DNA from: Methylobacterium sp. J-048
Lineage (GTDB): Bacteria; Pseudomonadota; Alphaproteobacteria; Rhizobiales; Beijerinckiaceae
DNA length: 64,000 bases
Reading direction: 5' to 3'
NCBI RefSeq assembly: GCF_022829515.1
Contig: NZ_JAKSYL010000134.1
Span: forward strand, 1-64,000
Made by a program: the position numbers and the translations under genes. The notes under the pieces were generated by a model. The model saw nothing but the letters and a program-made list of their open reading frames with translations, did not search any database and had not been told where the DNA came from. Position 1 is the first letter of the stretch. The number at the start of each line of letters is the position of its first letter. Shown one piece after another: positions 6,937 to 15,103 of the stretch.

Positions 6937-8461
6937 CGGCGGATACTGGGTCAGGCTTGTCACCAAGCAAGCGCTCGATCGCGAGGGCGCCTGCATGGAG
7001 AACTGCCTCGGCCGTGGCGATTACGACGACAAGGCCGGCGACGAGTCGATGACGTCCGACGCCATCTGGTCGCTGCGCAAGGCCAACGGCGTCTCCTACG
7101 TCGCGATGGAGATCGAGAACCTGCGCATCGGCAGCGCGCTTGGTCCGCACAACTCTCAGCCGTCCGGCTGGTCGATCCGGCAGGTCCGGCACCTCATGGC
7201 TGCCTTCCGCGAGGCGGGTGCGGAGCTTCGGATTGGAACGGCCGCGATCCTGGTCGGTGCCGACGGCGGAACGTGGTGCCCGGACAAGGCTCCGCCGGAG
7301 GTCCTGCAGGCGGAACGTGAACGCGAGGAGCGGGCGAACGCCGAACGCAGTGCCGCGCTTGAGGCGCGGCACTGGGAGGCCATGCCAGGATCACTCCGAA
7401 TGATCTTCGGCCGACCCTCGGCGGAGTGGGATCCGAATGCGGGGATCCCGGAGGATCCGGTTCAGGCCGCAACCATCCCGTTCGTGCTGCGTGAGATGGC
7501 GTCGCTCCCGATCCCGATCGTTAGGTACGGGATCGACGAGGGCGGGGCGGTCTGGGGTGCCGCGTTCGTGCGGTTCCACCTGCAGAACGGCGCGTCCTTC
7601 GGCGTGCGCGTCGAGGCCTTGATCGAAGCCCGGGATCCTGCGGCGATTCTGAACCTGATCAGGCGCCGGGCAATCGAGGTCATCGGCGACGGGACCGTTG
7701 CCACGGCCCCCGCGCCAGTTCAGCCGCGTGGCATCGCTCGCGTGTGGCTCGATCGCGGCACCATCACTGCGGAGATGTCGGACGGCGAGAACATCCCGCT
7801 GACGCATATCATGGGTTCCGAAGTCACGACCGTCGCGGCGTACGACGATTTCGGTCGGACGCTGATGGTCAAGCTGTCCGATGAGACCTGGCATGAGGTC
7901 CCGCACCCGGCACCTCGCCCGGTGCAGGGAATCACGCTCGGCGTGGACACCCAGCTCAGGAATCGCATCCCTTCCGCCATGTTCCCTGACGAGGTCGACA
8001 CTTGGCGCCAACTAGTGCCGTTCTCTCCGCACAGCTTCATCCGCCCCGACACCGTGGCTGAGGTCCTCCTGACCGTCAGGGAGGAAACCCCACAGTGCCA
8101 GCACGAGTCCACCCGGATGATGCGCGGCACCTTCCGCGCGAATCCTGCCGGCACCTTCGCGCTGTTGCGTTATGAGACCGGGGAAGTGATCGAGCCGACC
8201 GTCGAGATCACCCGCGTGGCTCAGTCGGAAACGCTTGGCAGAGACGCACGGATGGAGGTCGAGTGTGTGGCGCGCCGCGTGCGCAGCTACTTCGACTCCC
8301 CGCGCGGCGCCACGCGCATCGTTCGCAGCCTAAGCGGGGCTGCACTCCTGTTGCGGTCTCATTTCAGCACCGAGGGCTCGGACGGAATGAGGGCCGCTAT
8401 GGCCGCGATCCGAGTCGTCGGGCCTGACGATCAACCCGACAATGACGAGGAGGCGGCCTGA
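6878..8461 (+). CDS. Large hypothetical protein with PcfJ-like N-terminal motif
   Basis: 527 residues, the largest gene of the early block. Residues about 20-90 contain the succession CMENCLGRGDYDD, SDAIWSLRKANG and SYVAMEIENLRI. This resembles the PcfJ-type motif (an Eg..l.hCvg segment, then sLR, then a TiEi strand) of conjugative-element and phage proteins. The rest has repeated blocks, such as IARVWLDRGTITAEMSDG and TRMMRGTFRANPAGTFALLR, that I cannot assign. No transmembrane helix is seen. The PcfJ relation is based on motif spacing only. Confidence 0.55.
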   Translation: MSVRAPATDLGTANRIAADDGGYWVRLVTKQALDREGACMENCLGRGDYDDKAGDESMTSDAIWSLRKANGVSYVAMEIENLRIGSALGPHNSQPSGWSIRQVRHLMAAFREAGAELRIGTAAILVGADGGTWCPDKAPPEVLQAEREREERANAERSAALEARHWEAMPGSLRMIFGRPSAEWDPNAGIPEDPVQAATIPFVLREMASLPIPIVRYGIDEGGAVWGAAFVRFHLQNGASFGVRVEALIEARDPAAILNLIRRRAIEVIGDGTVATAPAPVQPRGIARVWLDRGTITAEMSDGENIPLTHIMGSEVTTVAAYDDFGRTLMVKLSDETWHEVPHPAPRPVQGITLGVDTQLRNRIPSAMFPDEVDTWRQLVPFSPHSFIRPDTVAEVLLTVREETPQCQHESTRMMRGTFRANPAGTFALLRYETGEVIEPTVEITRVAQSETLGRDARMEVECVARRVRSYFDSPRGATRIVRSLSGAALLLRSHFSTEGSDGMRAAMAAIRVVGPDDQPDNDEEAA

Positions 8462-8462
8462 C

Positions 8463-8618
8463 ATGGGCACGGTCTGGCTGAAGGAGCGCTACGCCCCCAC
8501 GGACTTCCAGCCGCAGCGCCAGGCGCGCCTTCAGGTGATGTTCGCCAAGCGGATCGAGCACGCCGTCAACAGGGAGCGCCGCAACGACCGGCGCCGGTCC
8601 GGGAGGACGCGGGGATGA
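8463..8618 (+). CDS. Very small basic hypothetical protein
   Basis: 51 residues, MGTVWLKERYAPTDFQPQRQ..., ending in an Arg-rich tail (RRNDRRRSGRTRG). It starts 1 base after the previous stop and overlaps the next start as ATGA, so the operon reading frame chain supports it. Function unknown. Confidence 0.5.
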   Translation: MGTVWLKERYAPTDFQPQRQARLQVMFAKRIEHAVNRERRNDRRRSGRTRG

Positions 8619-8884
8619 GCCACACCGTCTGCATCGAGGTCGAGCTGATCAGCGCGACAGACCGCGCCGTGAAGGTGCGGCCGCTCTCCACGCCGGTGCT
8701 GGCGCACTGCCCCCCGGGGCACTGGGTCGACCGGGAATCCGTGCAGCTGGACCAGATCCGCATTCCGGACGGCTTGCCCAAGATGGCGCCTAAGTTCGTG
8801 CCGGGTGCGCTGTCCCCGTCGTATCCGGTGCTCCTCGCGACGCTACCCCGAGGCGTCGCCGACCGGTTCGGGTGGTCGGCATGA
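8615..8884 (+). CDS. Hypothetical prophage protein
   Basis: 89 residues, coupled on both sides by ATGA overlaps. It begins MSHTVCIEVELISATDRAVK, a beta-rich start, and continues with a Pro-rich middle. No recognised domain. Confidence 0.5.
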   Translation: MSHTVCIEVELISATDRAVKVRPLSTPVLAHCPPGHWVDRESVQLDQIRIPDGLPKMAPKFVPGALSPSYPVLLATLPRGVADRFGWSA

Positions 8885-9120
8885 AGAAGAGCCACGCCCT
8901 CCGGCACCGCAAGCTCGCCGCCCGACGCCGGGAAGCCCCATCGAACCGGACACCCCGTACCGCGCGGCCCCGGCAGGTCGACATCTATCGGGGGCTGGAC
9001 TGGGGCGGGCCGATCGCGCCGCCGGCGTTCGGGATGCCGGCGTTCGGGGGCAGCCGGTACATGGCGCTACCGTACTCGATGCTCCCCTCCGGCAGGATGA
9101 TGATGGGAGCTCGGGCATGA
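8881..9120 (+). CDS. Hypothetical basic prophage protein
   Basis: 79 residues from an ATG overlapping the previous stop. The first 40 residues are strongly basic (KKSHALRHRKLAARRRE); the last 40 are Gly/Pro/Met-rich (AFGMPAFGGSRYMALPYSM). Probably nucleic-acid associated if functional; unrecognised. Confidence 0.45.
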   Translation: MKKSHALRHRKLAARRREAPSNRTPRTARPRQVDIYRGLDWGGPIAPPAFGMPAFGGSRYMALPYSMLPSGRMMMGARA

Positions 9121-9416
9121 TGTCGAAAGCCTGCGCATTCTGCGGCCTCCACCTCTACCGGGACTGTCAGAGCGAGGAGGCGGCGACCGAATGCAAGGCC
9201 GACCGGATCCAGCGGGCCCGGGACGCCACGCCGATCGGCGAGGTCGCCAAACTCGGCCTCATCAAGTTCCACTCGCAGGACGACATGCGGGACCGCTTCT
9301 ACCACGTGGTCAACGACCTCCGGGCCGCCGGCTGCATCGTCGACCTGTGGCTCATGGATCTCGCCACGGTCATGGGCGAGCACGGCTACGAGATGACCAT
9401 CCGGAGGACGCGATGA
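9117..9416 (+). CDS. Hypothetical protein with CxxC N-terminus
   Basis: 99 residues starting MMSKACAFCGLHLYRDCQSE; CAFC and further Cys residues suggest a small metal-binding head. A helical body follows (RDRFYHVVNDLRAAGCIVDLWLMD). Coupled by ATGA to the previous gene. Function unknown. Confidence 0.5.
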   Translation: MMSKACAFCGLHLYRDCQSEEAATECKADRIQRARDATPIGEVAKLGLIKFHSQDDMRDRFYHVVNDLRAAGCIVDLWLMDLATVMGEHGYEMTIRRTR

Positions 9417-9429
9417 CCGACACCCCCGC

Positions 9430-9666
9430 ATGCTGTCCCGAGAGTGGGATTCCTTCGCCGCGGCGTGCGAACTCCAGGACGCCCTGGAGATCCAGCGTCG
9501 CGAGATGAAGCGTGCCTTCATGGCCGGGGCCCGCTCCTACTCGGGCCTCGTCATGCGGCACGCCTCGGACGGCGACGAGGTGACCGAGATCGACCTCGCC
9601 ATGATGGAGGCACTGGAGGTCGAGATGGCCGCGTTCCTGAAGAATGTCATGGAGGGGCGGGCGTGA
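9430..9666 (+). CDS. Hypothetical helical protein, end of early operon
   Basis: 78 residues (MLSREWDSFAAACELQDALE...), acidic and helical. An ATGA-coupled ATG exists at 9413 in a different frame and gives only a 31-codon unlikely product. A one-base change in the CCCCC run at about 9423 would join that coupled start to this frame, so either 9430 is the true start or a small indel is present. A 26-codon GTG frame (9663-9743) follows but has too little support to call. Confidence 0.5.
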   Translation: MLSREWDSFAAACELQDALEIQRREMKRAFMAGARSYSGLVMRHASDGDEVTEIDLAMMEALEVEMAAFLKNVMEGRA

Positions 9667-9729
9667 AGCCGAAGGTCCTGCGCGCGTTCCGCGTCGTGAA
9701 CAGGGTGCCGCATGCTCGCGCGGCTCGGC

Positions 9730-10863
9730 TCAGAGCAGAGTGAAATCGCGCGGGTTTTCGAGCCGCCAGAACCGCCCCGGCGGCTTGAGCTCGCCATGAA
9801 TCGAGACCATGCGCCCTGTCTTGTGAGCATCGACGGCCTGCAAATACTCCTCCGGCGGCAGCGAAACTCGCACCCGGATCATGCCGTGCTCGTCGCTGTC
9901 CCACTCGACGATCACGTCCTGCGTCCCGGAGATGCTGAAGAGGTCGCTCGGATTTTCATTGGAGTGGAGCGTGCGGATCAGGCCGATGATCGTACGGCGC
10001 CGCTCGTCGTCGGAGTGGCGGAGGGCCTTAGCCGCCTCGCGCATGATCTCGGCCGATAGCGCATGCCTGATCTCGAACGAGGGGGCCGCCCCCACGTCTT
10101 CGGGCACGCCCCACTCGGGCGAGAAGACGATGTCGATGCGCACCTCGCCGGCGTGCGGGACCTCTACCAGCCCAGCGAGCTCCTCGCAGGCGTTGGCGTT
10201 GAGGCCCGCCTCGTAGCCCCGCACGATCTCCGCGGGGTCCTGATGAGCGATCGCCCCCTCAATGAGGCGCAGCCCGCGTGCAAGCCGGTGCACGGTGCGG
10301 CGCTCCAATGGCAGAGCAGGCGGCGCCCCGTTCCCCGGCTCCATCGTATGCGGCCCGACCGGGCTCTCGACCGTGAACCCAAAGCTTCCGCGGAAGGTGT
10401 GCCCGAACCGGCATTCATCGGCGTAGCGCTGAGCCACGCTGTCGACGCGGTTGAAGTAGGAGGTGGCGTGCAGCTCGGAATGGGCAGAGGCGGCAAGCAG
10501 GCGGGCCATGCGCCGGATGAACTCCTCCGCGGTACCGAGCTTAATCGTGTCGTGCCGAATGACCGAGTCTGGCAGCCGCGACTTGATCAGGTCGTAACTG
10601 ATCGAACGGATCGCCGCGATGACTGCAGCCATGTCCCGGTCTTCGAGGGCGGTCAGCGCTCGAATTGCTTGGCCAATCCGTACCTGGGTATCTCTAGCCT
10701 CCGGCGTGCCAGGCAAGAGTATCTCTATCTCATCATCCCGGGGCCCAAGCGCGAACAGCTCAAGGCCACTTGGCAGCGTTTGCCTGTGCCAACCGGCGGT
10801 CGCCAGGTAGCGCTTCAGTGAGCCGAGCGGGACGCGCTCGATATCGTCGGGCTCGCTGGTCAT
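9730..10863 (-). CDS. Unknown 377-residue partner of DUF4365-like gene
   Basis: 377 residues, soluble, starting MTSEPDDIERVPLGSLKRYL. The N-terminal 60 residues include an ELFALGPRDDEIEILLPG strand-rich stretch and a long helical region follows. No Walker, nuclease or methylase motif is visible. Its ATG overlaps the stop of the DUF4365-like gene by ATGA, so the two are made together. The position directly beside the integrase, transcribed against the phage early genes, is typical of accessory cargo. Function unknown. Confidence 0.6.
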   Translation of the reverse strand: MTSEPDDIERVPLGSLKRYLATAGWHRQTLPSGLELFALGPRDDEIEILLPGTPEARDTQVRIGQAIRALTALEDRDMAAVIAAIRSISYDLIKSRLPDSVIRHDTIKLGTAEEFIRRMARLLAASAHSELHATSYFNRVDSVAQRYADECRFGHTFRGSFGFTVESPVGPHTMEPGNGAPPALPLERRTVHRLARGLRLIEGAIAHQDPAEIVRGYEAGLNANACEELAGLVEVPHAGEVRIDIVFSPEWGVPEDVGAAPSFEIRHALSAEIMREAAKALRHSDDERRRTIIGLIRTLHSNENPSDLFSISGTQDVIVEWDSDEHGMIRVRVSLPPEEYLQAVDAHKTGRMVSIHGELKPPGRFWRLENPRDFTLL

Positions 10864-11375
10864 CGGCCTGCCAAGGCCTCCTCGCGGGCGAGCGTCATGA
10901 TGTCCTGTAGGGACTCTGGTGTCAGCAGGTTCCCACGGGGGATCCGGATCCGCCGCTTCGACACATTATCAGTCGGCGGCTCTTCGGTTCGAAACCAGTA
11001 ACAGCAGTGCCTGAGGTACATCTCCGTTTCGGATCCGGTCAGCCACTGGATCTCATCCCGAGGTAGGCACAGGAGGATCAGGATAGTCATGACCTCACCG
11101 GGCTCGCGTTCAGCGATTGTCCGGTGAGCGCGCGCCTCAAGATCATAGACGACGTGCTCGTCCTCGCGCTCCCAGTCGACGCTCGCCTTCATCTGGAATC
11201 TGACGGGATTCCCGGTTTCGACGCGCTCCCGTCCGCGCATCTTCACTCGATAGAAATAGCCGTCGATCCCGTAGTCGAAGATGGGCTTGGCAGCGATGTT
11301 TAAGCCGGCGCGGCCAGCCAGAGCATGGACGTACGCGAGCGACAGGGCCTCCTGCGTATGCTCGCGGCTGATCAA
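10860..11375 (-). CDS. DUF4365-like PD-(D/E)XK-fold protein
   Basis: 171 residues. It shows the pattern of DUF4365-type proteins: an N-terminal REHTQEALSLAYV helix (Glu9), then FDYGIDGYFYRV (Asp34, Asp38) and VRFQMKAS (Gln61-x-Lys63). This fits a PD-(D/E)XK nuclease core with a QxK variant. A hydrophobic strand (VMTILILLCLP) and a C-terminal helix complete a small alpha/beta domain. The start is a TTG at 11375 after AGGGA and is uncertain. The first gene of a two-gene cassette next to the integrase, it is a candidate antiphage effector nuclease by family and position, not by proof. Confidence 0.65.
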   Translation of the reverse strand: MISREHTQEALSLAYVHALAGRAGLNIAAKPIFDYGIDGYFYRVKMRGRERVETGNPVRFQMKASVDWEREDEHVVYDLEARAHRTIAEREPGEVMTILILLCLPRDEIQWLTGSETEMYLRHCCYWFRTEEPPTDNVSKRRIRIPRGNLLTPESLQDIMTLAREEALAGR

Positions 11376-11454
11376 ATCCCTGCCCCGGCGAGACCCCTCT
11401 TGCCGCTTGGCATACCATGCAACCTGAGGGAGTCTAGCCGAGACGCTACGACGG

Positions 11455-12954
11455 CTAGGCCAGCACCCGGAACCGGGCCGCCTCGCGCTCGTAGGCGGCG
11501 AGGACGTGCTGCACCCAAGGCTCCATCCCGGCAGCCTTCAGCGGCAGGCGCTGCGCCTTCGCGTAGACCCGCCGGGTGATGTCCTCGATGCGTGCCTTCT
11601 CGTCGTCCTGCCCCTTGTCCTTAGAGTGCGCCAGGATCGCCGAGGCGGCCCCGCCGAGCCCCTCGTCGTCGAGGTAGGTGCCGAGCGTCCGGCGGGCGTC
11701 GTGCGGGGTCCAGCGCCGGATCCCGTAGCGCTGGAACAGATCACCGAGCGGGCGCGAGACCTTGGACCCCGCCTTGCCGTCCTTTTCCTTGCCCTCGATC
11801 CGGTAGAAGAACTGCGTGTAGCCGGACGGCGTGACGTGCTTGCCATCGATCCGGCTCGGGAACACGAACGGCGATGCCGGGTCGGCCCCGCACCGCGCGA
11901 TCGCCTCGACGGCGGCCGGAGGAATCGGCAGCGCGTGCGGCTTGGATGCACGCCGCCCGCCCTTCATCTCCTGCCCGGTCCACGTCCAGACCTGCCAGGC
12001 CGGCCGCCCGTCGAGCCCGATGATGCCGGCGCGCCGGGTCCGGCCCAGCGCGCCTGTGCGCTGCCCGGTCAGAACCACGGCCCACAGGGCGGCGAGCGTC
12101 CCCGGCTCGGTCTGCTGGTCGTTCCCCCCGAGGCACCGGTGGTGCTCGGCGACGAGCAGCGTGCGGACCAGCTCCTCGACGGTCGGCGTGTGATCCCGCG
12201 CCGTCGAGCTGTACTGGATCGCCCATTGCTCCTGCCACCACGGGTACCGCTGGTCGGACAGGCCGGACCGGGTCCCGTGGTAGCGCCACGCCCACGTCAA
12301 CGCCTCCTTATTCTGCGCGACGACTCGCGCCGCGGCCGAGACGGTGCGGGATTCGGCGACGCGATCGCGGAGGGATTCGAGGTTCGCGATATCGAGGTGC
12401 TGCAGCTCGCGGTTGGCGATCGGCTCGAACTCAGGCCCCTGGTGATAGGCCGCGTACTTCGACCGGTAGCTCTCCCGCAGGCCCGGCAGCTTCGCGGCGA
12501 GGAATTCCGCCTGGAGGTCCTGCCACTGCCAGGGCCCGCGCAGGCGCCGATCGGCGGCCGAGGGGAACGGCTCGCTGATCGGGAAGGCCACGTCGACGGC
12601 GTGCGCCAGGTCCGCGCCCTTGGCCATCTGGCGCTCGAAGATGCCAACGTCATGGCGGGGGTCGACGCCAAGCTCCACGTCCCGTCGGGCTCGGGCCGCG
12701 GCCTCCCGCGCGGCCGGCAGGTTCAGCACGTCCATCGACCCGAGGCGGATCGTGCCCTTGCGGTGACGCAGGTACCAGGTCCCGGCGGCACGGGTGACGC
12801 GCAGGGTCAGGCCCGGCGTGTCGGTGTCGAGGATCTCGGCCCCCCGGCCCTCAAGGGCGCCGGAGCGGATCATCGAGGCAGCGCGGGTCAGCGTCGCCGC
12901 TGTCATCCGCACGCGCTCGCGGGCATACGTGCCCCGGCTTGTCGTCTCGCCCAT
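11455..12954 (-). CDS. int: Tyrosine-recombinase integrase
   Basis: 499 residues from the ATG at 12954; a 26-residue longer form (to 13032) is open but would run through the upstream direct repeats. The C-terminal catalytic domain carries the first arginine box (VLTGQRTGALGR), a HDARRTLGTYL box and, near the end, ILAHSKDKG followed by TRRVYAKAQRLP with the probable nucleophile Tyr. The N-terminal part (about 20-110) resembles arm-binding domains with a TPGLTLRV-like strand seen in P4-type integrases. It catalyses site-specific insertion and excision, here at the tRNA-Gly(CCC) 3' end about 150 bases away. Confidence 0.9.
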   Translation of the reverse strand: MGETTSRGTYARERVRMTAATLTRAASMIRSGALEGRGAEILDTDTPGLTLRVTRAAGTWYLRHRKGTIRLGSMDVLNLPAAREAAARARRDVELGVDPRHDVGIFERQMAKGADLAHAVDVAFPISEPFPSAADRRLRGPWQWQDLQAEFLAAKLPGLRESYRSKYAAYHQGPEFEPIANRELQHLDIANLESLRDRVAESRTVSAAARVVAQNKEALTWAWRYHGTRSGLSDQRYPWWQEQWAIQYSSTARDHTPTVEELVRTLLVAEHHRCLGGNDQQTEPGTLAALWAVVLTGQRTGALGRTRRAGIIGLDGRPAWQVWTWTGQEMKGGRRASKPHALPIPPAAVEAIARCGADPASPFVFPSRIDGKHVTPSGYTQFFYRIEGKEKDGKAGSKVSRPLGDLFQRYGIRRWTPHDARRTLGTYLDDEGLGGAASAILAHSKDKGQDDEKARIEDITRRVYAKAQRLPLKAAGMEPWVQHVLAAYEREAARFRVLA

Positions 12955-12970
12955 CGCCCCCGTCCCCCCC

Positions 12971-12990
12971 GGATACAACGGGGATACAAC
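12971..12990. repeat. Two 9-bp direct repeats before int
   Basis: GGATACAAC occurs at 12971-12979 and 12982-12990, 11 bases apart, about one helical turn, just upstream of the preferred integrase start. Close direct repeats beside an attachment site could be arm-type integrase or excisionase binding sites. Two copies only, so this is tentative. Confidence 0.4.
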
Positions 12991-13110
12991 AGAACTATCC
13001 CGGCCATGCAACGCAGCGGACTGCGCAGTCACGGGGAAAACCCTATTTCGAGCAATGATTTGGTGAGGGTAGTTAAGAGGATTTCGGGTGGGGCTACCAG
13101 TCCAGGATAT

Positions 13111-13158
13111 AGCTTCCCAAGCTGAATGTCGTCGGTTCGATCCCGATCGCCCGCTCCA
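13111..13158 (+). other. attR: 3' fragment of tRNA-Gly(CCC)
   Basis: The last 48 bases of a tRNA are present: anticodon loop TTCCCAA with anticodon CCC, the variable region, a T-arm GTCGGTTCGATCCCGATC, acceptor CGCCCGC, discriminator T and CCA at 13156-13158. The 5' half (D-arm and proper acceptor strand) is not recognisable. This is what a right attachment junction looks like when an element integrates at the 3' half of tRNA-Gly. The intact gene should then lie at the left junction, outside the window. Confidence 0.8.
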
Positions 13159-13183
13159 CTGTTTCCCCCGATCCTCATTGAGC

Positions 13184-13219
13184 TGATCCGTCGCGAGAGC
13201 GTGCTGCTCTCGTGGATCA
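13184..13219. other. Hairpin downstream of tRNA fragment
   Basis: TGATCC...CGAGAGC-GTGCT-GCTCTCG-T-GGATCA forms a two-part stem 26 bases after the CCA end. It may be the old terminator or processing hairpin of the tRNA-Gly transcript. There is no T-tract. The rest of 13,159-13,413 shows nothing else I can name. Confidence 0.3.
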
Positions 13220-13413
13220 TGGCGACCGCCTGGCCCAGCCGGCGGCGGACTTTACCGTTTTGTACAGGTCAGACGCTCGGCCGAGCGAACACGCCGACAC
13301 CTGAGCCGGCCTACCTCGTTTGGCGGAATCGGCCGGGCGGTGCGCGCGGTTAGAGTCGCCCTCCGTAGGGAGTCGCTGGCACAGAGCGGGCGAGTAGTCT
13401 GGGGCTGGGTGCG

Positions 13414-14733
13414 ATGGCGTTTCGGCGAGACATGACGGGCTTCGGGCCTGGGGATGCCGCGCCGATGGCCTGGCTTATGCCCGGCGGCGGCGACAACTCC
13501 GGCCGGCAGGTGGTGGCCCGCCCCGGAGGCCGCCAAAGCGGGTCGGATGCTCTACCGCGGCTCGGGGCCGCCGCAACTCCCTGGATCCTGCTGATCATGC
13601 TGGCGCCGGTGAGCGGCGAGCAAGTCAAGCTTCCGGGGGTGGACAAGTTGATCTGGCTGGGCGCCGACCTGGCGGCCTTCGCCTTCCTGGTCCTGCGACG
13701 TGATCTCGCCAGCACCTTGTTCGGAAGCCGGCCGCTCATCCTGCTCTGGCCGGCCCTGGCCATCCTGTCGGCGACCTGGTCCCTGACACCCGGCATTTCG
13801 GCCTATCACGGCCTCCAGCTTCTCGCCACGATCGTGGCCGGCATCGCCCTGCGCACCACGGTCGGGCTATCCGGTATCGTCCGCATCGTCTTCCTCGGGC
13901 TCCTGGGGGGGCAGATCCTGTCGGCCGTGCTGGGCGTCGCCGCGCCGAGCATGACCCGCGGGCCGGGCGGGGAATGGTCGGGGGTCTATCCGCACAAGAA
14001 TGTGCTCGGAGGCCTGATGAGCCTCCAGCTTCTCTGCGCCGCCTGTCTGTTCCTGCAAGGCTGGCAGCGCATGTTGACCGGGGCAGCCTTTGTCGGCGCG
14101 CTGGCGCTGCTCGTCTCGTCCCATTCCGCGACCGCCCTGGTGGCCGGCGTCCTGGGACTCGCACCGCTCAGCGTCATCATGGCGTGGCGGCAGGGAAACC
14201 TGGTCACGGGCTTCTGCCTGGGCGTCGCCATCGCGCTCGCCGGCATCGGCATCCTGGTGGCGGCGACTTACGGTGCGGACCTGTCCACCAGGCTGCTCTC
14301 CGATCTCGGCAAGGACTCGACGCTCACCGGTCGCACGATCCTCTGGCAGTTCGGGATCGATCAATTCTGGCGGGAACCTTTCATCGGCGTCGGCTACAAA
14401 GCCTATTGGGAAAGCCCGATCACAACCGCGCCGTACCTGCACTTCACCACACAGCAAAAACTCTGGTTCTTTCATAATAATTTTATCGACGTTGCTGTCG
14501 CATTCGGAGTCGTCGGCCTCATCGTGTTCGCTTGCGTGATACTCGACTCCGCGCGACGGGTCGTCCGGCACTTCGCGCGTTCGCCGGGCTATATCGAGGC
14601 CTGGCCGATCTTGTTCCTGACCCAGACCATGCTGCTCGTCTGTTTCGAATGCCCACTCTTCGTGAATCACGGGCTGCATCAATTCTTGCTGGCAGCCATC
14701 CTGCCTGTTCTCCGGCCGCGGGTGCCCACCTGA
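13414..14733 (+). CDS. O-antigen ligase / polymerase family membrane protein
   Basis: 439 residues with about ten hydrophobic helices from residue 55 on. The Wzy_C (O-antigen ligase, RfaL/ExoQ-like) hallmark region is visible: GVYPHKNVLGGLM at about 190-202 and a large loop with STLTGRTILWQFGIDQF at about 302-318, then GVGYKAYW and WFFHNNFIDVAVAFG before the last helices. Such proteins join or polymerise undecaprenyl-linked glycans at the periplasmic face of the inner membrane. It is the first chromosomal gene right of the element and belongs with the glycosyltransferase that follows. The start may be one of the internal Met codons in the first 40 residues. Confidence 0.8.
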   Translation: MAFRRDMTGFGPGDAAPMAWLMPGGGDNSGRQVVARPGGRQSGSDALPRLGAAATPWILLIMLAPVSGEQVKLPGVDKLIWLGADLAAFAFLVLRRDLASTLFGSRPLILLWPALAILSATWSLTPGISAYHGLQLLATIVAGIALRTTVGLSGIVRIVFLGLLGGQILSAVLGVAAPSMTRGPGGEWSGVYPHKNVLGGLMSLQLLCAACLFLQGWQRMLTGAAFVGALALLVSSHSATALVAGVLGLAPLSVIMAWRQGNLVTGFCLGVAIALAGIGILVAATYGADLSTRLLSDLGKDSTLTGRTILWQFGIDQFWREPFIGVGYKAYWESPITTAPYLHFTTQQKLWFFHNNFIDVAVAFGVVGLIVFACVILDSARRVVRHFARSPGYIEAWPILFLTQTMLLVCFECPLFVNHGLHQFLLAAILPVLRPRVPT

Positions 14734-15103
14734 CGGATCGTCGAAGCCGGTGCAGGATTTGGAATGCGTCGATAACAATACGGACTGCCGAAGCACTAGA
14801 GTACAACCTGGAAACGTATTGGCCAGACGTAGTCAAAATTTTGCTCGGTATATAGGCAATATGTTGCAAAAATAATCTGCTGATACTTAGTATTTATGCC
14901 GGATAGTCGATTTGAAACCCAAAGCATAGAGTCAAGATGGCTCAATTCGCAATCGAAAATTCCGGATGCAAACCTGGAGAATTCGAAATTATCGGTATTT
15001 TCTGCGCATCATTATTCAATACGATCGTTACTTGATAATTTTATGAAAATCTGTTGAATGAATTTTAGTGTTCAGGCAATGCCCGGCATAAAAGGCTGAA
15101 ATC
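14734..15103. other. AT-rich intergenic region
   Basis: 370 bases without a gene, noticeably richer in A+T than anything around it (especially 14,830-15,080, for example TTATTCAATACGATCG and TTGATAATTTTATG). It likely holds the promoter of the glycosyltransferase gene and may be a trace of transferred DNA. I see no clear hairpin or coding frame. Confidence 0.5.

Larger units (their letters stand above)
1..13158. mobile_element. Right end of integrated element (probable prophage)
   Basis: This segment carries a tyrosine integrase at its right edge, a Rha/KilAC antirepressor, an XRE repressor and many tiny overlapping genes without metabolic roles. It stops at a 3' tRNA-Gly fragment, after which ordinary chromosomal genes begin. 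That layout is typical of a temperate phage or phage-like island inserted in the 3' end of a tRNA gene. No capsid, tail, portal or terminase gene is visible, so the element could also be a satellite or island whose remainder lies to the left of the window. The left boundary is not seen. Confidence 0.85.

Noticed and set aside
9413..9508. 31-codon ATGA-coupled frame
   Set aside because: Product is Pro/Arg/Ser-rich; the overlapping frame from 9430 is much more protein-like.
11506..13125. Long plus-strand frame antisense to the integrase
   Set aside because: Arg/Pro/Gly-rich shadow created by GC bias at third codon positions; the integrase motifs are on the other strand.
13084..13158. A complete tRNA ending at the CCA
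   Set aside because: TCGGGTG at 13,084 pairs with six of seven acceptor bases and the length is right, but no D-arm folds and the anticodon stem has an A-A mismatch; more likely chance beside a genuine 3' fragment.
1..13158. Restriction-modification or toxin genes in the prophage
   Set aside because: I looked for methylase, helicase, HipA and structural motifs; none is visible besides the items listed.
13029..13220. Minus-strand frame containing a GDRDRTDDIQLGKL phrase
   Set aside because: This phrase is the antisense reading of a tRNA-Gly 3' half and is a known annotation artefact, not a protein.
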